From: an uncultured Bacteroidales bacterium
GTDB lineage: Bacteria; Bacteroidota; Bacteroidia; Bacteroidales; Bacteroidaceae
Assembly: GCA_902779845.1 (NCBI GenBank)
Contig: CACZCZ010000014.1
Location: 1 to 64,000 of the forward strand
Direction: 5' to 3'
Length of the DNA stretch: 64,000 bases
Position numbers and translations under genes: made by a program. Below the pieces are notes generated by a model. It saw only the letters and a program-made list of their open reading frames with translations. It did no database searches and was not told where the DNA came from. Shown piece by piece: positions 23,818 through 32,248 of the stretch (positions are counted from its first letter, which is position 1; every line of letters begins with the position of its first letter).

Positions 23818-24288
23818 TCACTCTTCGTAGCTGATGTTGAGGATTTCGAGTTGGATGATGCCCTGCGGGACGCGGATATCGACGACTTCGCCGACCTTGC
23901 GGCCGAGGAGGCCTTGGGCGATGGGGGTCTTGACGCTGATCTTGCCCTCGCGCAGGTTGGCCTCGGTCTCGCTGACGATGGTGTAAGTCATCTTGGCGTT
24001 GTTCTTGACGTTCTTGAGTTCTACGCGGGTGAGGATCTGCACGGTGTCGGCATTGAGCTTGCTGGTGTCGATGATCTTGGCATCGGCGATGGTGGCCTTG
24101 AGCTGGGTGATCTTCATCTCCAGCAGGCCTTGTGCCTCCTTGGCGGCATCGTACTCTGCATTTTCACTCAGGTCGCCCTTGTCGCGGGCTTCGGCGATGG
24201 CTGCAGATGCCTTGGGGCGCTCAACAGCTTCGAGTTGCTGGAGCTCGGCCACGAGCTTGTCGTAGCCCTTCTGTGTCATGTAAGCCAT
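23818..24288 (-). CDS. greA: Transcription elongation factor GreA
   Basis: A 156-residue GreA with an N-terminal coiled coil (about 5-75) holding the acidic tip DKGDLSENAEYDAAKEAQG, and a C-terminal FKBP-like domain with KVGEVVDIRVPQGIIQLEIL. It rescues backtracked RNA polymerase by stimulating transcript cleavage. A TATCTTTG promoter lies 126 bases upstream, and the leader between them contains a TTTGACGA array. Confidence 0.96.
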   Translation of the reverse strand: MAYMTQKGYDKLVAELQQLEAVERPKASAAIAEARDKGDLSENAEYDAAKEAQGLLEMKITQLKATIADAKIIDTSKLNADTVQILTRVELKNVKNNAKMTYTIVSETEANLREGKISVKTPIAQGLLGRKVGEVVDIRVPQGIIQLEILNISYEE

Positions 24289-24289
24289 T

Positions 24290-24345
24290 TATATTTGACG
24301 ATTTTACGATTTTACGATTGACGATTTGACGATTGACGATTTCAT
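24290..24345. repeat. ATTTGACG/ATTTTACG array in the greA leader
   Basis: About seven 8-mers (tttgacga, ttttacga, attgacga) directly upstream of the greA start, within its predicted 5' untranslated region. Confidence 0.7.
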
Positions 24346-24413
24346 CCGAGTCGGGACAAAAGGAAAAGAGCCCCGTCGGTGTCACGGAACCCTTTTTTTC
24401 GTCGTTGGCGGTG

Positions 24414-24421
24414 CAAAGATA
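24414..24421 (-). promoter_or_regulatory. greA promoter -7 element
   Basis: The minus strand reads TATCTTTG 126 bases before the greA start. The long leader also holds a GC-rich segment followed by seven A on the transcript strand. Confidence 0.55.
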
Positions 24422-24467
24422 GGCTTTTAAGTGATTCGCACCAAATCTTTTGGCAAGAAAATGCAAG

Positions 24468-24493
24468 AAAAGCCCTCTTACGGGGGCTTTTCG
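24468..24493 (-). terminator. Terminator of the nfeD-floA operon
   Basis: AAAAGCCC (24469-24476) pairs with GGGCTTTT (24484-24491) around an 8-base loop. It is flanked by A and T runs and can work in both directions, ending the operon before the greA promoter. Confidence 0.65.
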
Positions 24494-24531
24494 TGTTTTC
24501 ATGAGGCCAGAGGTGTCGCAGGAAAGGATGC

Positions 24532-25743
24532 TTACAGCGCCTTTTCGATGGCCTGGCGCAGGTCGGGAATCTGCTCGCCACGTGCCTGCAGCTCGCAGCC
24601 GCGACCGATGAGGAAATAGGTGGGCAGGGCTTGCACGCTGTAGAGCTGCACCATGTCGTTGGCAATGCCCTCGGCACAATAGACGCAGACCCACGGCAGC
24701 TGCTCGCTCATGGTCTTCCAGAAGTGCTCGTCACCGTCGAGGGAGACTTGATAGATCTCGAGGCCGCGGGCGTGGTAGTCGGCATAGAGCTCGCGAAGCT
24801 CCATGATGCGCTGCTGGCTCTGGGGCAGGCTGTAGGCGGTGAAGTCGAGGAGGACGACATTGTCGGGGAAGTCGCTGAGGCGACGCTCGCGGCCGCGGAT
24901 GTCGGGGAAGCCGAAGTCGATGATGCCGGTCTCCCGAATCTTGTCGTCGTCAATCTGCAGCTCTACGGTGCGCGGCGGACGTGTGTTGCGCAGGCCGCGG
25001 ATGGCGATGTTCTTGAGGTTCTCGGTGCGCGGGCTGCGGGGGTACAGAAGGTCCCACTGCGTGGCCACGGCGGCGAAGAACTGGATGTCGGAACGGTCGT
25101 CCTCGGGGTTGAAGAGCATCTGGGAACCGATGGTCTGGAACAGCGCGAAGTAGGCTGCGGAGGAGGCGGGGTCCTGGAGGATGTAGTCGGCCTTGAGGCG
25201 GTGCTTGTAGCGCTCTACGAGCTGCAGGGCGCGCTCCTGCTTCTCCAAGGCGGAGAGCGAGGCATCGGCACCGAGGGCTGTGAGCTGCTGCTGCAACTGG
25301 ATGTTGAGCAGCGAGATGGACTTCATGATGCGCGAGGCGGCGCTGCCCTGGATGTCGTAGTCGATGGCCATGCGGGCGTAGGGGGCTTCGACGGTGATGT
25401 CGGCGATGCTATCGACGACGAAGTTGATGACTTGGGTGCCGATGCGCAGGCGGTAGAACTCGGGGATGGAGGCGCTGTCGGCGGGGACGCTGAAGGCAAA
25501 GGTTCCATCGGACTGCAGACGCACGGAATCCACAGGCTCCACGCCGCCCAGCGTCATGGCCTCCAGCACGAGCGTGGAGTCCGCAGCGCCCTGAATGGAG
25601 CCCTGCACGGCTACGCGGGGACCGCCATCCGTGCAGGAGACCATGGAGAGGAAGAGCCAGCACACCAGCAGGACGATGAGCGCCATGGCGATCACGCCCC
25701 GCATGATGGCTCGGTTGGTGTTTTGTGCCTTACGCCGTCTCAT
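24532..25743 (-). CDS. DUF4369 / thioredoxin-like protein lacking CxxC
   Basis: A 403-residue envelope protein. A hydrophobic segment (about 17-37) ends in a lipobox-like MVSC. A DUF4369 beta domain (about 45-140), a helical linker and a C-terminal thioredoxin/AhpC-TSA fold (about 265-403) follow. The place of the thioredoxin WCxxC reads FTAYSLPQSQQ, so the redox cysteines are absent, while the cis-proline strand (ALPTYFLI) is kept. A disulfide role is therefore unlikely, and a binding or scaffold role is more likely. Its start lies inside the floA 3' end (14-base overlap), so it belongs to the flotillin operon. Confidence 0.8.
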   Translation of the reverse strand: MRRRKAQNTNRAIMRGVIAMALIVLLVCWLFLSMVSCTDGGPRVAVQGSIQGAADSTLVLEAMTLGGVEPVDSVRLQSDGTFAFSVPADSASIPEFYRLRIGTQVINFVVDSIADITVEAPYARMAIDYDIQGSAASRIMKSISLLNIQLQQQLTALGADASLSALEKQERALQLVERYKHRLKADYILQDPASSAAYFALFQTIGSQMLFNPEDDRSDIQFFAAVATQWDLLYPRSPRTENLKNIAIRGLRNTRPPRTVELQIDDDKIRETGIIDFGFPDIRGRERRLSDFPDNVVLLDFTAYSLPQSQQRIMELRELYADYHARGLEIYQVSLDGDEHFWKTMSEQLPWVCVYCAEGIANDMVQLYSVQALPTYFLIGRGCELQARGEQIPDLRQAIEKAL

Positions 25744-27115
25744 CGTCCTTAGCTTCGGGGTGGCTATCGGGTTGGCTGTCGGCTTTCTTCTTGGCGAGGT
25801 ACTCGGGCAGACTCAGGCCGGCCTGGTCGAAGAGCTCGTTGAGCGGGGGGATGCTCTTCATGAGACCGCTGACGAAGCCTGCGGTAGAGCTCTTGCCATC
25901 GCCGGAGGCACCGCTGTCCCAGACGGTGACCTTGTCGATGTTGATGCCCTTGATGGCATCGACCTGTGTCTTGACGAGTTCGGGCAGCTTCTCGAGCAAG
26001 AGCAGGGAGTAGGCGGCAGTGGCGTCGCCACCGGCGGCCTGCACCATCTTGTCGTAGCCCTGGGCCTGGCGTGTGAGGACTTCGAAGAGACCCTTAGCCT
26101 CAGCTTCCATCTTGGCGAAGACGGCGTCGGCCTCACCCTTGGCGATGGCGCGCTTCTGCTCGGCCTCGGCCTCGGCGGCGATGATGAGTCGCTGCTTCTC
26201 GATCTCCTGCTGCACGATGATATTGGCGGTCTCGGTGGCACGCTCGCGCTCGGCACGGGCGGTCTCGGCGAGCTGCTCGGCAGCGTAGGCTTCCTCGAGG
26301 GCCTTGGCAGCCTGCACCTTCTCGGCAGCCTGCGCCTTGCGCTGGGCCTCGGCCTCCTTCTCGCGGCGGTAGGCCTCGGAGTTGGCAATCTCGACCTTGG
26401 CCTCGTTCTCACCCTTCACGGCCTGGGCGTTGGCCTCGGCGGTACGGATGCGGGTCTCACGGACGGCCTCGGCCTTACCGATTTCACCAATCTTGTCCTG
26501 CTCGGCCACGCGCACCTTGGCTTCGTTGATGGCCTTGGCGGCAGCCTCGCGACCGAGAGCCTCGATGTAGCCGCTCTCGTCCTTGATGTCGGTGACGTTG
26601 ACGTTGATGAGGCGAAGACCAATCTTCTTCAGCTCCACCTCGACATTGGTGGAGATGGCCTCTAGGAACTTGTCGCGGTCGGAGTTCAGCTCCTCGATGG
26701 ACATGGTGGCGATGACCAGACGCAACTGACCGAAGAGGATGTCGCGCGCCAGCTCCTGAATCTGCTGCGGCGTCTGACCCAGCAGACGCTCGGCGGCAGC
26801 ACTCATATACTCGGGCTCGGTGGAGATACCCACGGTGAAGCGGCAGGGGACATCCACGCGGATGTTCTGGCGTGACAGGGCATTGGTGAGGTTGGCGTCG
26901 ATGCTCAGCGGCGTCAACGACATGTAAGCATAGTCCTGAATGATGGGCCACACGAAGGCACCACCACCATGGACACACTTGGCAGAGCCACGGGCTGCGC
27001 TCGTACCGTAAATCACTAAAATCTTGTCCGAAGGACAACGGCGGTAGCGGTTGAACAACGCTACGACCAGGAAGAAGGCCACTACGACGGCCACAACTAC
27101 AATGTAGAGATCCAT
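25730..27115 (-). CDS. Flotillin-like SPFH/Band 7 protein
   Basis: A 461-residue protein. One N-terminal membrane segment (about 3-22) and an SPFH domain (about 30-200) lead into a long Ala/Glu-rich coiled coil (about 205-345) with repeated EAEAxAEKxAIAKGEAD patterns, then a C-terminal Gly/Ser region and a charged tail. This is the flotillin/YqiK layout. Such proteins organise membrane microdomains. Its partner NfeD-like protein is encoded 35 bases upstream, and the DUF4369 gene overlaps its end. Confidence 0.93.
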   Translation of the reverse strand: MDLYIVVVAVVVAFFLVVALFNRYRRCPSDKILVIYGTSAARGSAKCVHGGGAFVWPIIQDYAYMSLTPLSIDANLTNALSRQNIRVDVPCRFTVGISTEPEYMSAAAERLLGQTPQQIQELARDILFGQLRLVIATMSIEELNSDRDKFLEAISTNVEVELKKIGLRLINVNVTDIKDESGYIEALGREAAAKAINEAKVRVAEQDKIGEIGKAEAVRETRIRTAEANAQAVKGENEAKVEIANSEAYRREKEAEAQRKAQAAEKVQAAKALEEAYAAEQLAETARAERERATETANIIVQQEIEKQRLIIAAEAEAEQKRAIAKGEADAVFAKMEAEAKGLFEVLTRQAQGYDKMVQAAGGDATAAYSLLLLEKLPELVKTQVDAIKGINIDKVTVWDSGASGDGKSSTAGFVSGLMKSIPPLNELFDQAGLSLPEYLAKKKADSQPDSHPEAKDDETA

Positions 27116-27150
27116 GTTGTGTATAGTTTAAAGTTGAAAGTTTAAGGGGG

Positions 27151-27822
27151 TTAAGAGTTTAAAATCCTCTCCACCAGCAGGCTGCCGCTGTCGATGACTT
27201 TGACGACGGTCACGCGTGAGCCGGTGGGCAGTGCCTCGCCGTCGGTGAAGGCGGTGATTTCGTGGACGGAGCCGTTGATGCTGATCTGAACCTTACCGGA
27301 AGCGGAGTGGTTGGCGGGGATGCGGAGATAGACGCTGGCCGTCTGCCCCACACAATCCTGGATCTTGAAGTTGCCGCTCTTCTCCAGCTTCAGGATGGCA
27401 CGCATCAGCACCACGAAGATGGCCACGAATGCCAGGCCGATGAGGAAACTCAGGAAGATAAGCAGCGTCTGACTCTTCACCACGGGAGACAGGCTGATGC
27501 CACCCCAACCGAAGCCGAGGAAGAAGTTGATGAAGTTGCGCAGCGAGAACAGCGAGAAGATACCCGCCGAGCCCAGCGTGCCCTCATGACCGGTGTGCCC
27601 CGAGGAGATGTCGCTGTCACCGACACCATCGCCGTCGAGGTCGGTGTGAACGTCGAAGTCGCTGCTCACATCCGCATCAACGTCGGAATCCATGTCGCCG
27701 ATGCCCAGCAGCATCAACGCATTCTGAATGACAAACACGACGCTCGCAGCAACGGCACAAGCCCAGAAGACCTGCATCGTGGAATCCAGCGAGCCAAACC
27801 AGTTAGAAATCGTTGTAAACAT
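27151..27822 (-). CDS. NfeD-like membrane protein (flotillin partner)
   Basis: A 223-residue protein from ATG 27822 (MFTTISNWFGSLDSTMQVFW). It has a membrane segment (about 15-37), an Asp-rich periplasmic-style stretch (DMDSDVDADVSSDFDVHTDL) that could bind calcium, two further membrane segments (about 78-100 and 108-132), and a C-terminal OB-like beta domain (about 145-223) ending GSRVTVVKVIDSGSLLVERI. NfeD-type proteins stabilise or assist flotillins. An in-frame ATG 27 bases upstream is less likely. An ECF-like promoter lies upstream. Confidence 0.85.
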   Translation of the reverse strand: MFTTISNWFGSLDSTMQVFWACAVAASVVFVIQNALMLLGIGDMDSDVDADVSSDFDVHTDLDGDGVGDSDISSGHTGHEGTLGSAGIFSLFSLRNFINFFLGFGWGGISLSPVVKSQTLLIFLSFLIGLAFVAIFVVLMRAILKLEKSGNFKIQDCVGQTASVYLRIPANHSASGKVQISINGSVHEITAFTDGEALPTGSRVTVVKVIDSGSLLVERILNS

Positions 27823-27858
27823 ATTGATAATGATAATGGATTGATCCAACTTTATGAA

Positions 27859-27888
27859 TTAGACGGCAGATGCAATAGAAAAGTTGCA
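27859..27888 (-). promoter_or_regulatory. ECF-sigma-like promoter of the nfeD-floA operon
   Basis: The minus strand reads TGCAACTTTTC (27878-27888), then 12-13 bases, then CGTCTAA (27859-27865). This resembles ECF sigma -35 (AAC-containing) and -10 (CGTC) elements. No TAnnTTTG element is present in the gap. Confidence 0.45.
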
Positions 27889-27982
27889 GACCGCGGACAT
27901 TTTTTAGGAATGCTCTCACCCTCTTTCTCACTCTAATGACCACACGCTCATACATATATAATAAGGTACGCGTGCGGAGGAT

Positions 27983-29080
27983 TTATTTGTATTTGGCCAG
28001 ATAGCTGTCAAGGGATTCGCCGGTGACCTTCTCGAAACTGCTGCGAGCGGTCTTGATGGTGCCGAAGCCGGCATCCTGACAGGCCCCAAGCGTGCGGACT
28101 TCGCCGCGAGCAATCATGCGCATGAGCTCATTGATGCGGTAGGTGCTGATGTACTCATGAATGTTGTAGTAGCCCTGACTGCGCACAGACTGCAGCAGAA
28201 GATGACGGTTGAGCCCCACGGCTTCACAAAGCTGATCGCGACCAAAGGTGTAGTCCTTCCAGGCATCCTGGTTGTGCTGCATCCAGAACTCGATACGCTC
28301 GAAGCGGTGGCGGTTGGCCTCGTTGAAGTCTTCGTCATCCCCCTCGTTGGTCTCCACGACAGAAGGTTCGGTCTCCACCTTCAGGATTTCAGGCTTCGGC
28401 AGACCCAGGGCCAGGGTCTCCAATGTGCGGAAACACATATAGAGGTTCTGCAGCGTCAGGATGACAAGCCACACGATGAAGAGCCAAAGGCTGTAGTCCA
28501 GCGTGAGCCACACGAAGATGCAGGAACTCAGTCCCAGCCCCACGGTGTAGGCCGCCAGATAGTTCGGTATGTCTGGGTGCTGCAGCAGGGTGCGAGGCAG
28601 ACGGAACATGTTCAGCATGTAGTAGAAGCTCAGCCCCAGCACGACGAAACGCAGGAGGATGTCACTGGTGAAAAGTTGCGCCGGAATCTCACGCCACATG
28701 TGGAAGTGAACGGGATGGAAGCCGAAGAGAGACAGGAAGCCATAGACCACGAAGACACAGATAGCGGGAGCGGCATAGATGAGCATTCGCTTCCACTGCA
28801 GATAGGCGGGCATCGGGATGCTCAACGGATAGATGGACTGCAAGAAGACGGCTGCGGTAAGTCCCATGAGGAGACCGGGGTCCAGAAGCATCGGCGTGGA
28901 CGACTCAATTTCCGGCGAGAAGAAGAGCATCGCCATAAAGGCAAAGCCGAAGAGCCCCATGATAGCGGCGAGAGAGAGATACTGCACCCTATGACGCGCA
29001 AAAAGCGACATCACGGCAGCTATCATCAGATGGGCAACCGTCACCGCCAGCAAAACGCTATGTAATGAGACAGAAATCAT
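27983..29080 (-). CDS. Membrane-anchored AraC-type regulator
   Basis: A 365-residue protein. About seven hydrophobic segments occupy residues 5-215. A cytoplasmic linker with an acidic run (NEGDDEDFNE) leads to a C-terminal AraC helix-turn-helix pair (about 270-365) with the second helix-turn-helix reading ACQDAGFGTIKTARSSFEKV. This 7TM-AraC layout is common in Prevotella and suggests a sensor that acts directly on DNA. The signal and targets are unknown. A TATCTTTG promoter lies at 29116-29123. The neighbouring nfeD operon is a candidate target only by position. Confidence 0.85.
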   Translation of the reverse strand: MISVSLHSVLLAVTVAHLMIAAVMSLFARHRVQYLSLAAIMGLFGFAFMAMLFFSPEIESSTPMLLDPGLLMGLTAAVFLQSIYPLSIPMPAYLQWKRMLIYAAPAICVFVVYGFLSLFGFHPVHFHMWREIPAQLFTSDILLRFVVLGLSFYYMLNMFRLPRTLLQHPDIPNYLAAYTVGLGLSSCIFVWLTLDYSLWLFIVWLVILTLQNLYMCFRTLETLALGLPKPEILKVETEPSVVETNEGDDEDFNEANRHRFERIEFWMQHNQDAWKDYTFGRDQLCEAVGLNRHLLLQSVRSQGYYNIHEYISTYRINELMRMIARGEVRTLGACQDAGFGTIKTARSSFEKVTGESLDSYLAKYK

Positions 29081-29115
29081 GTGTTAAATGGGGTATTTTT
29101 ACCGCAGAATGCGTG

Positions 29116-29123
29116 CAAAGATA
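29116..29123 (-). promoter_or_regulatory. AraC-type gene promoter -7 element
   Basis: The minus strand reads TATCTTTG 36 bases before the gene start. Confidence 0.6.
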
Positions 29124-29186
29124 AAATGTTTTAAGGAAATAGACAAATTTCAGGCATTGAAAAGTGCAAGTTGTCATCTTTATTGC

Positions 29187-29194
29187 TATCTTTG
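29187..29194 (+). promoter_or_regulatory. pnp operon promoter -7 element
   Basis: TATCTTTG, 36 bases before the ATG at 29230. It rules out an in-frame ATG at 29164 as the start. Confidence 0.6.
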
Positions 29195-29229
29195 CAACGA
29201 AAAGACGCAAAAAATCATTTTTTTCGCTT

Positions 29230-30111
29230 ATGTACGAGAAGATTCAAGCAACAGCGGCGTGGCTCAAAGAGAAGATGCCATCGAACCCCACGACAGCCAT
29301 CATCCTGGGCACAGGATTAGGACGTCTGGCTGAAGAAATAGAGATTTCACTGGCCATTGAGTACAAAGACATACCCAACTTCCCCATCTCCACGGTCGAG
29401 GGACACAGCGGACAGTTCATCTTCGGAAAGCTGGGCGGTGTGGACATCATCGCCATGAAAGGACGCTTCCATTACTATGAAGGTTACTCGATGCAGGAGG
29501 TCACCTTCCCCATCCGTGTCATGTATGAGCTGGGCATCCGAACGCTCTTTGTCTCGAATGCCGCCGGCGGAATGAATCCCGGCTTCAAAATTGGTGACCT
29601 GATGGTCATCACAGACCACATCAACTTCTTCCCCGAGCACCCGCTACGCGGAAAGAACTACCCCACGGGGCCACGCTTCCCGGATATGCACGAGACCTAC
29701 GACCCGGCACTCATCAAGCTGGCCGGACAGATTGCTCGTGAGAAGAAGATACGCCTGCAATACGGCGTCTATGTCGGCGTGCAGGGACCCACTTTCGAGA
29801 CGCCGGCCGAGTACAGGATGTACCGCACCCTGGGCGGTGACACCGTGGGAATGAGCACGGTGCCCGAGGTCATCGTGGCTCACCACTGCGGCATCCGCAC
29901 CTTCGGCATCAGTGTGGTCACGGACCTGGGCGGTTTCGACAACCCCGTTGAGGTGTCACACGAAGAGGTTCAGGAGGCGGCCGACAAAGCCCAGCCTATC
30001 ATGACCGAGATCATGCGCGAGATGATTGTGCGCTCCGAGAAGCTGAAACACGAGAAGAATGAACAGTATAACACCGACCACCCGACAGAAACATGGAAAT
30101 CGCAGAAATAG
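29230..30111 (+). CDS. Purine nucleoside phosphorylase
   Basis: A 293-residue trimeric-type (PNP/MTAP family) enzyme. It has IILGTGLGRLAEEI near residue 22, the phosphate-binding GHSGQFIFGKLGG, MKGRFHYYEGYSMQEVTFP, NAAGGMNPGF and the base-binding GPTFETPAEYRMYR. It splits purine nucleosides with phosphate for salvage. The ATG at 29230 fits the promoter and family start. Its C-terminus overlaps the thiL start by 19 bases. Confidence 0.96.
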   Translation: MYEKIQATAAWLKEKMPSNPTTAIILGTGLGRLAEEIEISLAIEYKDIPNFPISTVEGHSGQFIFGKLGGVDIIAMKGRFHYYEGYSMQEVTFPIRVMYELGIRTLFVSNAAGGMNPGFKIGDLMVITDHINFFPEHPLRGKNYPTGPRFPDMHETYDPALIKLAGQIAREKKIRLQYGVYVGVQGPTFETPAEYRMYRTLGGDTVGMSTVPEVIVAHHCGIRTFGISVVTDLGGFDNPVEVSHEEVQEAADKAQPIMTEIMREMIVRSEKLKHEKNEQYNTDHPTETWKSQK

Positions 30112-31151
30112 GTGAGTTCGGGCTGATACGCCACCTCACGGAGAACATAGAGCTGAAGAACCCTGAGACAAAGCGGGGCGCAGGGGATGACTGTGCTGTG
30201 ATGGCGTTCGAACCGGGCCGCCAGGTGCTGGTCACCACCGACCTGCTGATGGAGGGTGTTCACTTCGACCTTCAGTATATGCCCCTGAAGCATCTGGGCT
30301 ACAAGAGTGCGATGGTGAACCTGTCGGACATCTACGCCATGAACGGCCGTCCGCGCCAGATGACCGTCTCGCTAGCGCTCTCCAAACGCTTTGCCGTGGA
30401 GGATCTGGAGACGTTCTACGAAGGGCTACGCCTGGCATGCGATGCCCACGGCTGCGACATCGTAGGCGGCGACACATCAGCATCACTGACGGGACTGGCC
30501 ATCAGCATAACATGCATCGGCGATGCTCGCCCCGAGGACGTGGTCTATCGCGACGGCGCCAAGGATACAGACCTCATCTGCGTCACAGGCGACCTGGGCG
30601 CAGCATACATGGGGCTGCAACTGCTGGAACGCGAGAAGACAATCTACAATAGTCAAGTGAAAAGTGATAGTGCGAAGAGTGAGAAGCAGAATGCTGAGCT
30701 TGATTTTCAGCCGGATTTCGCAGGCAAGGAATACCTGTTGGAACGCCAGCTGAAGCCCGAAGCGCGCAAAGACATCATTGAGGCACTGGCCCAAGCGGGC
30801 ATCCGGCCCACAGCCATGATAGACATCAGCGACGGCCTCAGCAGCGAGCTCTTTCACATCTGCACACAGAGCCACGCGGGCTGCCGCATCTACGAGGAAC
30901 GCATTCCCCTGGACTACCAGACGGCGGTGATGGCTGAAGAACTGAACATGAACGTCGTCACGTGCGCCCTGAACGGCGGCGAGGACTATGAGCTGCTCTT
31001 CACAGTGCCTCTGACAGAACACGACCGCGTGGCTGCCATCCCAGGCGTTAAAGTCATCGGTCACATGACGAAGCCGGAACTGGGACTACAGCTGGTGTGC
31101 CGCGATGGCGTTGAAATGCAACTGAAAGCACAAGGGTGGAGGGCGATCTGA
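30093..31151 (+). CDS. thiL: Thiamine-monophosphate kinase
   Basis: A 352-residue AIR-synthase-fold kinase. It shows GDDCAVM near residue 31, the VTTDLLMEGVHFDL metal/phosphate region, VNLSDIYAMNG, IVGGDTSAS and the C-terminal IDISDGLSSEL and NGGEDYELLF. It phosphorylates thiamine monophosphate to the diphosphate cofactor. Residues about 188-203 (SQVKSDSAKSEKQNAE) are polar and low-complexity, encoded by agtgaaa/agtgata repeat units, and seem to be an inserted loop. It overlaps pnp by 19 and lpxK by 16 bases. Confidence 0.95.
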   Translation: MEIAEIGEFGLIRHLTENIELKNPETKRGAGDDCAVMAFEPGRQVLVTTDLLMEGVHFDLQYMPLKHLGYKSAMVNLSDIYAMNGRPRQMTVSLALSKRFAVEDLETFYEGLRLACDAHGCDIVGGDTSASLTGLAISITCIGDARPEDVVYRDGAKDTDLICVTGDLGAAYMGLQLLEREKTIYNSQVKSDSAKSEKQNAELDFQPDFAGKEYLLERQLKPEARKDIIEALAQAGIRPTAMIDISDGLSSELFHICTQSHAGCRIYEERIPLDYQTAVMAEELNMNVVTCALNGGEDYELLFTVPLTEHDRVAAIPGVKVIGHMTKPELGLQLVCRDGVEMQLKAQGWRAI

Positions 31152-32218
31152 TCCATATCAACGACTGGCTGCGACCGCTCTCCTGGCTGTACGGAATGGG
31201 AGTCCGCCTGCGCAACGCCTGCTTTGATGCCGGTGTGCTGAAGCAGGTGAGCTTCGAGCGACCAGTCATCTGCGTGGGCAACCTCACCGTTGGCGGAACA
31301 GGTAAGACGCCACACACCGAGCTGCTGCTGCGCTGGCTGCTGCCCACGCATCGGGTAGCGGTACTCAGCAGGGGCTATAAGCGCAAGACACGCGGCTTCT
31401 TCCTGGCACAGCCGGACAGCACGATGCACGAGATTGGCGACGAGCCCTGGCAGATGAAGAAAAACTTCCCCAACGCCATCGTAGCCGTTGATAGCAACCG
31501 TCGCCGTGGTATCCGCAAGCTGCTCGACGATGAAAGGACACGCGACGTAGATGTCATCCTGCTTGACGATGCCTACCAGCACCGCTATGTGAAAGCCGGT
31601 CTGAACATCCTGCTCACCGACTACCACCGTCTGATGACCGACGATGTGCTGCTCCCTGCCGGACGCCTGCGTGAGCCGGTGACGGCGAAGGAACGCGCAC
31701 AGATCGTTATCGTCACGAAATGTCCTACAAACATGAAGCCGATGGACTTTCGTGTCATTCAGGAGGCCATGAACCTGAAGCCCTACCAGCACCTCTTCTT
31801 CTCCACTTTCCACTATGGGCATCTCCGCCGTTTGTTTGCTGACACGCCCGGACAGGTCGAAGTGCTGACACCCGACACGCATGTGCTCCTGATTACAGGC
31901 ATCGCATCGCCACAGCAGATGTTGATCGACCTGAACCGCACGACGCGACACATCACACCCATCTCTTTCGCTGACCACCACGAGTTCACGGAACACGACA
32001 TCCAGAGAATCGAGGAGGCCTTCACAGAGCTACAGGGCAACAAACGACTGATTATCACCACCGAGAAGGATGCAGCTCGTCTCTTGCTCATCCGCGACCT
32101 CTCACCCATCGTGCGGCGACACATCTTCGTCCTGCCCATCCAAGTGAGGATTCTCCGCGACCAGAGCGACGAACTGCAGAAAATCATCATGAATTATACA
32201 ACAAAGGGCTGTGTCTGA
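31136..32218 (+). CDS. lpxK: Tetraacyldisaccharide 4'-kinase
   Basis: A 360-residue inner-membrane-associated kinase of lipid A synthesis. It has an N-terminal hydrophobic RPLSWLYGMGVRLRN region, the Walker A motif VGNLTVGGTGKTPHTE near residue 45, and the Walker-B-like DVILLDDAYQHRYVKAGLNI. It phosphorylates the 4' position of the lipid A disaccharide. The start is GTG at 31136, inside the thiL end. The stop codon lies in the middle of a strong bidirectional terminator. Confidence 0.95.
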   Translation: MEGDLIHINDWLRPLSWLYGMGVRLRNACFDAGVLKQVSFERPVICVGNLTVGGTGKTPHTELLLRWLLPTHRVAVLSRGYKRKTRGFFLAQPDSTMHEIGDEPWQMKKNFPNAIVAVDSNRRRGIRKLLDDERTRDVDVILLDDAYQHRYVKAGLNILLTDYHRLMTDDVLLPAGRLREPVTAKERAQIVIVTKCPTNMKPMDFRVIQEAMNLKPYQHLFFSTFHYGHLRRLFADTPGQVEVLTPDTHVLLITGIASPQQMLIDLNRTTRHITPISFADHHEFTEHDIQRIEEAFTELQGNKRLIITTEKDAARLLLIRDLSPIVRRHIFVLPIQVRILRDQSDELQKIIMNYTTKGCV

Positions 32219-32231
32219 CACAGCCCTTTGT
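32201..32231. terminator. Bidirectional terminator lpxK / sppA
   Basis: Perfect 15-bp arms ACAAAGGGCTGTGTC (32201-32215) and GACACAGCCCTTTGT (32217-32231). The lpxK TGA stop (32216-32218) sits at the loop. It serves two converging genes. Confidence 0.85.
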
Positions 32232-32248
32232 CCTCTATCGCATTGCTT

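Noticed and set aside
24532-25743. Functional disulfide oxidoreductase
   Set aside because: The fold is thioredoxin-like but the CxxC position reads TAYSLPQS, so redox activity is not supported.
28157-29065. 302-codon frame antisense to the AraC-type regulator
   Set aside because: Charged low-information shadow; the opposite strand has clear membrane segments and an AraC domain.
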